Positions 1-5,015 of a stretch of 5,015 nucleotides of DNA are shown here, one piece after another. Origin of the DNA: Chitinophagaceae bacterium (GTDB lineage Bacteria > Bacteroidota > Bacteroidia > Chitinophagales > Chitinophagaceae); the NCBI GenBank assembly GCA_003151295.1, contig PLXD01000349.1:3609-8623 (forward strand), given 5' to 3'. Numbering within the stretch: the stretch's first letter is position 1; each line of letters starts with the position of its first letter. A program made the position numbers and the translations under genes. A model generated the notes under the pieces. It did not search any database, had not been told where the DNA came from, and was given only the letters and a program-made list of their open reading frames with translations.

Positions 1-946
1 GGATGCCGAAAAGCTGAAGCTGGATCAATATCTGATGCATGGCGGCAATCTTATCTGGATGGTGGATAATCTACACGCTGAATTGGATGATAGCCTGCTG
101 AAGAATCATGAAACGGTCGCCTATGACCGGGGGCTGAACCTGGAAGATCTGTTCTTCAAGTACGGGGTCCGCATTAACCCGGACCTGGTATTGGACATGC
201 AATGCGCCAACGTCAATTTTGTCACAGGCATGCAAGGAGATAAGCCCCAGATAAATTTACTGTCCTGGCCTTATTATCCCCTGTTGAATGGAAGCCTGAC
301 CCATCCCATTTCCAAGAACCTGGATCCGGTCTATTCGAAATTTGCCAATTCCATCGATACGGTAAAAGCACCCGGTATTGTGAAGACCGTCTTGCTCCAG
401 AGTTCAAAGAACGGCCGCATCATCGGCACGCCGGCCCTGATCACCCTCGAAAGTGCAAAGACTTCCATTGACCCATCCGAGTTCACCCGGCCTGATATAC
501 CGGTAGCCGTCCTGCTTGAAGGCCACTTCCGGTCCCTGTATGCCAACCGGCTTTCTTCAGCCATGGCAGACACCCTGGCCAATGTCTACCATCAGCCTTT
601 CCTGGCAATGGATAGCAGCGAATCCAGGGTGTTGGTATGCGCGGATGCGGATATCGCCATGAATGAGGTCACCCGGCAGGGGCCTCTGCCTATGGGCTTC
701 AATAAGGACATCAATTATCGGTTTGCCAACCAGGATTTTATCGACAACAGCCTGGACTATATTCTCAATCCTTCAGGCATATTGGAAACACGCGCCAAGG
801 ATTTTACGTTGAGGCTCCTCGATCCGAAAAAAGTAGAGCAAGATCATTCCTTCTGGCAGTTTGTCAATATCGTTTTGCCGGTCTTACTGGTGGTCTTATC
901 CGGATTCGTCTTTCAGTGGCTGCGGAAGAGGAAATATCAATCGTGA
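1..946 (+). CDS. gldG: Gliding motility-associated ABC transporter substrate-binding protein GldG, C-terminal part (5' end outside window)
   Basis: The reading frame is open from position 2, so the ATG at 35 is an internal methionine and the true start lies upstream. About 314 residues are visible; GldG proteins are usually about 550, so a bit more than half is present. GldG-like blocks seen in order are LLSWPYYPLL (visible residues 86-95), the THPISKNLDPVYSKFANSIDTV area, VAVLLEGHFRSLYANR (168-183), and NQDFIDNSLDYIL (243-255). The protein ends in one hydrophobic segment (about 287-307) followed by the basic tail RKRKYQS, which matches the C-terminal membrane anchor of the family. In the known family, GldG works with GldA and GldF as an inner-membrane ABC transporter linked to gliding in Bacteroidota; its substrate is not settled and many gliding species lack it. 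The TGA stop lies 49 nt before terC, so co-transcription is plausible. No frameshift or internal stop is seen. Confidence 0.93.
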   Translation, partial: DAEKLKLDQYLMHGGNLIWMVDNLHAELDDSLLKNHETVAYDRGLNLEDLFFKYGVRINPDLVLDMQCANVNFVTGMQGDKPQINLLSWPYYPLLNGSLTHPISKNLDPVYSKFANSIDTVKAPGIVKTVLLQSSKNGRIIGTPALITLESAKTSIDPSEFTRPDIPVAVLLEGHFRSLYANRLSSAMADTLANVYHQPFLAMDSSESRVLVCADADIAMNEVTRQGPLPMGFNKDINYRFANQDFIDNSLDYILNPSGILETRAKDFTLRLLDPKKVEQDHSFWQFVNIVLPVLLVVLSGFVFQWLRKRKYQS

Positions 947-950
947 GCGA

Positions 951-967
951 TGAGTGGTGACCACTCA
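951..967. repeat. Perfect 17-nt palindrome between gldG and terC
   Basis: The sequence TGAGTGGTGACCACTCA has 8-nt complementary arms around a single central G, starting 4 nt after the gldG stop codon. As RNA it can form a 7-bp stem with a TGA loop. No T-run follows (the next bases are CACGTATC), so a standard intrinsic terminator is unlikely. It could be a weak attenuator, an mRNA-end hairpin that protects gldG mRNA, or an operator for a dimeric regulator acting on terC. The symmetry is seen directly; the role is inference. Confidence 0.5.
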
Positions 968-971
968 CACG

Positions 972-979
972 TATCTTTG
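972..979 (+). promoter_or_regulatory. Candidate Bacteroidota -7 promoter box upstream of terC
   Basis: TATCTTTG matches the Bacteroidota sigma-factor -7 consensus TAnnTTTG exactly. It lies 16 nt before the preferred terC ATG at 996, just after the palindrome, which would give a very short leader. No clear TTTG-type -33 element is visible at the expected distance upstream. An 8-mer with four or five fixed positions can occur by chance, so this is only a candidate for an internal promoter serving terC and murF-alr. Confidence 0.25.
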
Positions 980-995
980 TTTCTCAATCTCCTGC

Positions 996-1991
996 ATGAA
1001 TCGATCTCAGATAGCGTATTTGACCTTTGGCATCGTACTGTTGCTGGCCATTGCCTTTGACCTGGGATTGGTCAGCAGGAAAGGAACGGCGATTACGATC
1101 AAAAAGGCCCTTTTTCAAACCGCGTTCTGGGTGTTGCTGGCACTCTGTTTTTTTGCATTTCTATGGTATGATGAAGGTCATAAGACCGCGTTGGAATATC
1201 TCAGCGCCTACCTGATGGAGTGGAGTCTCAGCATCGATAATATTTTTGTGTTCATCCTTATTTTCTCCTTTTTTAAGGTGAAGGAGAAAGAGTATGGACG
1301 GGTATTGCTGATCGGGATCCTGCTGGCCATTCTTTTACGGATCCTCTTTATATCCCTGGGCATTGCGCTGATTGCCCGTTTTCATTGGATATTATATGTG
1401 TTTGGGGGCATTCTCATTTATACGGGGATCAGCATGTTCCGCGCAAAAAAAGAGGAGGGAAAGGATCTTTCGGACAACCGGGTCTACAAAATACTACGGC
1501 GCATCCTTCCTCTGTCGTTGGAAGAGGCCGGCGGCCGTTTTAGCCTTGTCAGGGACGGCAAAAAATTCTATACCTCCCTCTTCATGGTGGTGATCCTGCT
1601 GGCTACGACGGATATTGTATTTGCGCTCGATTCCATACCGGCCGTATTCGGGATCACCCAGGTGAGCCTGGTCGTATATACTTCCAATATATTTGCAGTG
1701 CTGGGTTTGCGATCCCTTTTCTTTTTACTGCGGGGTGCAGTGGACAAATTCAGCCATTTGCAACAGGGTATCGCCGTCGTACTGGTCTTTATCGGTTTAA
1801 AAATGCTGGCCGAGATCTTCGGGGTCTCTCTCTCCGTATTCTTTTCGCTGGGAGTGATCCTGGTGTGCCTATCGGTTGCCATTGCCTGGTCCCTGTATAG
1901 TCGGCGAGCAGCGGAGCGGCGATCAAGAGCGAAAATGACAAGTCAACTTAAATCAACAAGTCGTGAAGTATTCGATAGAACAGATCTGTAA
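996..1991 (+). CDS. TerC/Alx family integral membrane protein, probable metal-ion exporter
   Basis: From the ATG at 996 the product is 331 residues, close to Alx/TerC proteins of about 320. A longer reading from GTG 954 would add 14 residues that are not TerC-like and would start inside the palindrome, so the shorter start is preferred; no Shine-Dalgarno sequence decides it. Two TerC signature motifs with acidic residues inside membrane helices are present: EWSLSIDNIFVF (residues 75-86, D81) and TDIVFALDSIPA (205-216, D206 and D212). About nine hydrophobic segments can be seen, near residues 5-25, 37-57, 77-93, 101-124, 130-147, 194-212, 223-246, 256-276 and 281-301. A hydrophilic loop lies at 150-190, and the C-terminal tail (303-331) is basic and poorly hydrophobic. 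Characterised members of the family affect manganese export (Alx of E. coli) and metalation of exported proteins in Bacillus; tellurite resistance is the historical name. The ion moved here is not shown. The final 29 nt, including the TAA, overlap the next gene. Confidence 0.92.
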   Translation: MNRSQIAYLTFGIVLLLAIAFDLGLVSRKGTAITIKKALFQTAFWVLLALCFFAFLWYDEGHKTALEYLSAYLMEWSLSIDNIFVFILIFSFFKVKEKEYGRVLLIGILLAILLRILFISLGIALIARFHWILYVFGGILIYTGISMFRAKKEEGKDLSDNRVYKILRRILPLSLEEAGGRFSLVRDGKKFYTSLFMVVILLATTDIVFALDSIPAVFGITQVSLVVYTSNIFAVLGLRSLFFLLRGAVDKFSHLQQGIAVVLVFIGLKMLAEIFGVSLSVFFSLGVILVCLSVAIAWSLYSRRAAERRSRAKMTSQLKSTSREVFDRTDL

Positions 1992-4503
1992 TATTGTGCA
2001 GGGCAGTTTCCTGCAGTTCCACCGGAACGAACCCGTAGAGCATCTTCTTACGGACAGCCGCCGGCTGATCTTTCCCGATACCTCCCTGTTCTTCGCCCTG
2101 AAAGGCCCGAGAAGGGGCGGCCTTCTTTTCCTGGATGAATTGTACAAACGGGGATGCAGGAATTTCCTGGTATACCAGGAGGTCCCGGTCCAGCGGTATC
2201 GCGATGTCAATATCATCCTGGTTCCTGACAGCCTGGAAGCCTTGCAGCAATTGACAGCACATCACCGTGCACAGTTCGATATACCGGTGATCGGCATCAC
2301 CGGCAGCAATGGAAAGACCATCGTAAAGGAATGGCTCAACCAGTTGCTGGAAGACGAATATGCGATCGTTCGCAGCCCTAAAAGCTATAATTCCCAGACA
2401 GGCGTGCCATTGAGCATATGGCAACTGAATGAATCGCATGAGCTGGCCATTTTCGAAGCGGGAATTTCCCTGCCAGGGGAAATGCGACGCCTTGAGAAAA
2501 TAATAAGACCCGGTATCGGAATTTTTACCAATATCGGGGAAGCGCATAGCGAAGGGTTTCCGGATGTCCGGGAAAAGACATTGGAAAAGCTGCAACTTTT
2601 CGATCATGCCCATACCCTGATCTATTGCAGCGACCATGCGGAACCCGGTGCTGTCCTGGAAGACTGGAAGAAGAAGCGGGTTGCCGGGTCAGGCGGGTCA
2701 GGCGGGTCAGGCGGACCGGGCGGACCAGGCAGCGACCCCCTGCAGTTCTTTTCCTGGGGAAGCAGCAGTCAGGCGACCCTTGTCATCCATTCCGCGCAAA
2801 AGCATGACCGGATGACCACGCTTACGGTTAGCTACCGGCAAAAGGATTTTTCCTTTACGGTCCCCTTCACCGATGAAGCCTCGATAGAGAATAGTATCAC
2901 CTGCGTCTGTGTGTTGTTGTACCTGAACCATTCAACCGATAGCATCCGCAGCAAGTTACAAGGGCTCCTCCCGATCGCCATGAGGCTGGAATTAAAGAGC
3001 GGGATCAACCACTGCTCCATCATCAATGACAGTTACAATTCCGATATGGGGTCCTTGGGTATTGCGCTCGATTTTCTGAATCAGCAAAAGCAACATCCCA
3101 AGCGTACGCTAATTCTTTCGGATATCCTGCAAAGCGGACGCACCGAGGAAAGCCTTTATAAAGAGGTTGCCGAGCTGGTTAACCGGAAAGGAATCAATCG
3201 GATCATCGGTATCGGTGAAGCGATATCGCATCAAAGCGAACAGTTTCATATTGAACGCAGTTTTTATTCCTCCACGGCGGAGTTCCTTCGTCATTATAAC
3301 AATTCATTTTTCAGGGATGAAACCATTCTTCTGAAAGGTGCACGCAGTTTTGGTTTTGAAGATATCAGCAAAGTCCTGCAGCAAAAAGCGCATGAAACCG
3401 TCATGGAGGTGAACCTGAGTGCCATTGTTCATAACCTCAATTTTTACCGGAAGAAACTGAAACCAGATACACGCATTATGGCCATGGTTAAGGCTTTTTC
3501 GTATGGCAGCGGTAGTTTTGAAATTGCCAACGTGCTTCAGTTTCACCATGTCGATTACCTGGCCGTGGCTTATGCCGACGAGGGCATTGAACTTCGCAAG
3601 GCCGGGATTTCGCTGCCTATCATGGTCATGAATCCCGAAGAGCAAAGTTACGACAGCATGATTCAGTACAGTCTCGAGCCCGAGTTGTTCAGTTTCCGTG
3701 TGCTGGGTTTGTTTGATGAAGCCGTGCGAAGGAATAAAATCCTGCTGGAAGGCGACCGCCGTGTGAGTGTGCATATCAAGCTTGATAGCGGCATGCACCG
3801 ACTCGGTTTCGAAGAGTTGGAGATCAATGCTCTGATTGTCCGGTTGAAGAACAACAAGAATCTGCATATCCGTTCCATCTTCTCACACCTGGCGGGAAGC
3901 GATGAAGGTGAACACGATGACTTTACGCATTTACAGATCAACCGGTTTGATACCATGAGTTCTGCCATCATGCAGCATTTTGATTATCCTATCCTGCGGC
4001 ATATCCTTAATTCTTCAGGCATTTCGAGGTTCCCGACAGGTGCATTTGATATGGTTCGGCTTGGAATCGGTCTCTACGGAATCGGGACGAACGAAGAAGA
4101 GCAGGCGCTGTTGCAGAATGTGAATACGCTCAAGACAACGATCTCGCAAATCAAGCAGATTCCAAAAGGTGACAGCATTGGTTACAGCCGAAAAGGATTT
4201 GCCGCCCATGCCATGACGATTGCCACCGTGCCTATCGGTTATGCCGATGGATTAAGCCGTAAGCTGAGCAACGGGAAAGGACGGATGCTCGTCAAGGGGC
4301 AATTCGCTCCGATTGTGGGGAATGTATGTATGGATATGTGTATGATCGATATTACGAATCTGAATGTACTGGAAGGCGATGAGGTCATTGTTTTTGGTGA
4401 ACAATATCCGATAGCAAAAATAGCGCGCGACTTAAATACAATTCCCTATGAAGTGCTGACGAATGTTTCCCGCAGGGTAAAACGCGTCTATTTTCAGGAA
4501 TGA
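1963..4503 (+). CDS. murF-alr: Bifunctional UDP-N-acetylmuramoyl-tripeptide:D-alanyl-D-alanine ligase / alanine racemase (MurF-Alr fusion)
   Basis: This 846-residue cytoplasmic protein joins two peptidoglycan-precursor enzymes. Residues 1 to about 475 are MurF: N-terminal substrate domain, ATP P-loop GITGSNGKT (111-119), SYNSQTGVPL (141-150), IGEAHSEGF (191-199) and the C-terminal-domain motif NDSYNSDMGSL (355-365). MurF adds D-Ala-D-Ala to UDP-MurNAc-tripeptide using ATP. Residues about 479-846 are a PLP-dependent alanine racemase making D-Ala from L-Ala. MAMVKAFSYGSG (506-517) carries the PLP lysine K510. MHRLGF (611-616) and DMVRLGIGLYG (696-706) carry the conserved arginines R613 and R699. 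SIGYSRKG (738-745) contains Y741, the expected second catalytic base, and VPIGYADG and VCMDMCMID follow. All key residues seen are intact. The start must be GTG 1963: the frame closes at TGA 1936 and no other start lies between. The start falls inside terC, suggesting translational coupling. The MurF half carries an unusual Gly/Ser/Pro loop (242-257). Such fusions are known in Bacteroidota; D-Ala ligase (Ddl) must act between the two activities and is not encoded here. Confidence 0.96.
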   Translation: MKYSIEQICNIVQGSFLQFHRNEPVEHLLTDSRRLIFPDTSLFFALKGPRRGGLLFLDELYKRGCRNFLVYQEVPVQRYRDVNIILVPDSLEALQQLTAHHRAQFDIPVIGITGSNGKTIVKEWLNQLLEDEYAIVRSPKSYNSQTGVPLSIWQLNESHELAIFEAGISLPGEMRRLEKIIRPGIGIFTNIGEAHSEGFPDVREKTLEKLQLFDHAHTLIYCSDHAEPGAVLEDWKKKRVAGSGGSGGSGGPGGPGSDPLQFFSWGSSSQATLVIHSAQKHDRMTTLTVSYRQKDFSFTVPFTDEASIENSITCVCVLLYLNHSTDSIRSKLQGLLPIAMRLELKSGINHCSIINDSYNSDMGSLGIALDFLNQQKQHPKRTLILSDILQSGRTEESLYKEVAELVNRKGINRIIGIGEAISHQSEQFHIERSFYSSTAEFLRHYNNSFFRDETILLKGARSFGFEDISKVLQQKAHETVMEVNLSAIVHNLNFYRKKLKPDTRIMAMVKAFSYGSGSFEIANVLQFHHVDYLAVAYADEGIELRKAGISLPIMVMNPEEQSYDSMIQYSLEPELFSFRVLGLFDEAVRRNKILLEGDRRVSVHIKLDSGMHRLGFEELEINALIVRLKNNKNLHIRSIFSHLAGSDEGEHDDFTHLQINRFDTMSSAIMQHFDYPILRHILNSSGISRFPTGAFDMVRLGIGLYGIGTNEEEQALLQNVNTLKTTISQIKQIPKGDSIGYSRKGFAAHAMTIATVPIGYADGLSRKLSNGKGRMLVKGQFAPIVGNVCMDMCMIDITNLNVLEGDEVIVFGEQYPIAKIARDLNTIPYEVLTNVSRRVKRVYFQE
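2686..2730 (+). repeat. In-frame 9-nt tandem repeat (5 units) inside the MurF domain
   Basis: Three exact copies of GGGTCAGGC (2686-2712) are followed by two diverged copies, GGACCGGGC and GGACCAGGC (2713-2730). The unit is a multiple of three, so copy-number change keeps the frame. It encodes three GSG and two GPG triplets (residues 242-256). It follows the charged stretch WKKKRVA and precedes FFSWGSSSQ, which points to a surface loop in the central ATPase domain. Strand slippage could make its length vary between strains. That it tolerates length change is inference. Confidence 0.9.
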
Positions 4504-4549
4504 TGAACCAAACACCTTTCAAAGCAAAATAATGTTCACAGTTCATATT

Positions 4550-4585
4550 AATCACAAGCGGCCCCATGAGGGGCCGCTTGTGATT
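4550..4585. terminator. Strong stem-loop between convergent genes, probable bidirectional terminator
   Basis: The arms AATCACAAGCGGCCCC (4550-4565) and GGGGCCGCTTGTGATT (4570-4585) pair perfectly over 16 bp, with a 4-nt loop ATGA. The hairpin begins 46 nt after the murF-alr stop and lies 77 nt beyond the stop of the opposite-strand gene, where a terminator shared by two converging transcripts is expected. There is no clear U-run on either side, so release may rely on the stem alone or on another factor, or the hairpin may protect mRNA 3' ends. The structure is certain; termination is inference from its position and strength. Confidence 0.8.
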
Positions 4586-4608
4586 GAAGCTGTTTCAAGT
4601 ACGCGAAA

Positions 4609-4624
4609 CGATTTTGGTAAATCG
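4609..4624 (-). terminator. Weak second hairpin downstream of the T9SS cargo gene
   Basis: CGATTT and AAATCG form a 6-bp stem around a 4-nt loop. Read on the minus strand it lies about 38 nt after the TAA of the T9SS-domain gene and is followed by TTTC, so it could be a minor terminator before the much stronger stem at 4550-4585. It is short and AT-rich, and chance formation is quite possible. Apart from the two hairpins, nothing else is recognised in the 159-nt gap 4504-4662. Confidence 0.25.
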
Positions 4625-4662
4625 TGTTCGTCCTCTTGAAGAATTTGCATTAAACAGTTTTC

Positions 4663-5015
4663 TTAGCGCTTGATAAATTTCCGGCAAGATGCACCGTCAC
4701 TATCCTGTACCCTCAGAAAATAAATTCCTTCACTCAGTTTAGAGATATCCAGTGCATGTATACCGGATGGGAGGCGTGATTGGGTGATAAGCTCTTTGCC
4801 TGTGATGTCATAAACGGTGATGCCGAATGTGCCCGCTTCCTTTGAATAGTTTACATACAAGGCATCATTTGCCGGATTGGGATAAACATCCAGCACCGGT
4901 TTTTGTTTCAGATCTTCTATGCCCATGTAGAATCCTGTACAGATTGGGGCATTCTGTTGAGCGAACCAGGATGCGATTTTTTCGTTATCCGATTTGTTCT
5001 TCATGAAAAAGGCCT
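4663..5015 (-). CDS. C-terminal end of a type IX secretion system (T9SS) cargo protein with type A sorting domain (5' end outside window)
   Basis: The minus-strand frame is open to the right edge (AFF precedes the first visible Met at 5004-5002), and the residues after that Met are hydrophilic with no signal peptide. A T9SS cargo needs a Sec signal, so this is probably the 3' end of a longer gene. Counting from that Met, residues about 37-113 form a type A sorting domain: VLDVYPNPANDALYV (37-51), ITVYDITGKEL (62-72), LPSGIHALDISKLSEGIYFL (78-97) and the end CRKFIKR (107-113). In this family the domain is a small beta-sandwich that directs export through T9SS across the outer membrane and is then cleaved off. 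The catalytic or binding part lies outside the window, and the visible segment before the domain (ASWFAQQNAPICTGFYMG, residues 11-28) is not recognised. A Met start at 5004 giving a 113-residue protein cannot be fully excluded but would lack an export signal. Confidence 0.85.
   Translation of the reverse strand, partial: AFFMKNKSDNEKIASWFAQQNAPICTGFYMGIEDLKQKPVLDVYPNPANDALYVNYSKEAGTFGITVYDITGKELITQSRLPSGIHALDISKLSEGIYFLRVQDSDGASCRKFIKR

Noticed and set aside
954..995. Longer TerC start at GTG 954, adding 14 residues
   Set aside because: The added residues (VTTHTYLCFSISC) do not resemble TerC N-termini and are encoded across the palindrome. ATG 996 leads directly into the first membrane helix and gives the normal family length.
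947..995. Manganese riboswitch (yybP-ykoY type) upstream of terC
   Set aside because: Some TerC/Alx genes carry one, but the gap here is only 49 nt, too short, and shows no conserved riboswitch core.
1445..1459. A7 run followed by GAGGAGGG inside terC, resembling a slippery site with a Shine-Dalgarno-like element
   Set aside because: The element lies downstream of the A-run, not upstream as needed for -1 stimulation. The -1 frame ends after about 30 codons, and the in-frame protein continues as a normal TerC; the codons simply encode a KKEEG loop.
1948..2637. 229-codon open frame on the minus strand opposite murF
   Set aside because: It lies wholly antisense to well-supported MurF coding sequence with an intact P-loop and shows no family features.
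2625..2931. Open frames on both strands across the Gly-rich repeat, giving Arg-rich or low-complexity peptides
   Set aside because: They are shadows of the murF-alr frame produced by the 9-nt repeat and GC-rich codons, with no recognisable domain.
3304..3867. 187-codon open frame on the minus strand opposite the alanine racemase region
   Set aside because: It is antisense to conserved racemase motifs including the PLP-lysine region; its openness is explained by codon bias of the sense gene.

Overview
The window most likely comes from a Bacteroidota chromosome, probably a Chitinophagales/Sphingobacteriales-type gliding lineage. Three independent markers support this: the C-terminal part of GldG (a gliding-associated ABC transporter subunit found in this phylum), a MurF-alanine racemase fusion characteristic of the phylum, and a type IX secretion (T9SS) type A sorting domain. 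The order-level placement is inference. The weakness or absence of Shine-Dalgarno sequences and one TAnnTTTG-type -7 match agree with it.

Layout: (1) positions 1-946, plus strand: 3' part of gldG, with its 5' end outside the window. (2) 947-995: a short gap holding a perfect 17-nt palindrome and a -7-like box. (3) 996-1991, plus strand: a TerC/Alx-family membrane protein. (4) 1963-4503, plus strand: the bifunctional MurF/Alr gene, whose GTG start lies inside the end of terC. It contains five in-frame 9-nt repeat units encoding a Gly/Ser/Pro loop. (5) 4504-4662: a gap with a perfect 16-bp stem-loop, probably a terminator shared by convergent genes, and a weaker second hairpin. (6) 4663-5015, minus strand: the C-terminal end of a T9SS-secreted protein that continues past the right edge.

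The three plus-strand genes are closely packed and could be co-transcribed. They combine an envelope/gliding transporter part, a probable metal-ion exporter (TerC family), and an enzyme that makes D-alanine and attaches D-Ala-D-Ala to the peptidoglycan precursor. All are envelope-related, but only the MurF/Alr chemistry is secure. The minus-strand gene is a separate transcription unit.

No RNA genes, CRISPR arrays, insertion sequences or phage features were seen. The window looks like ordinary core chromosome. The points most worth checking are the repeat-encoded loop in MurF, the terC/murF-alr overlap, and the palindrome between gldG and terC. I see no convincing sign of an undescribed system.
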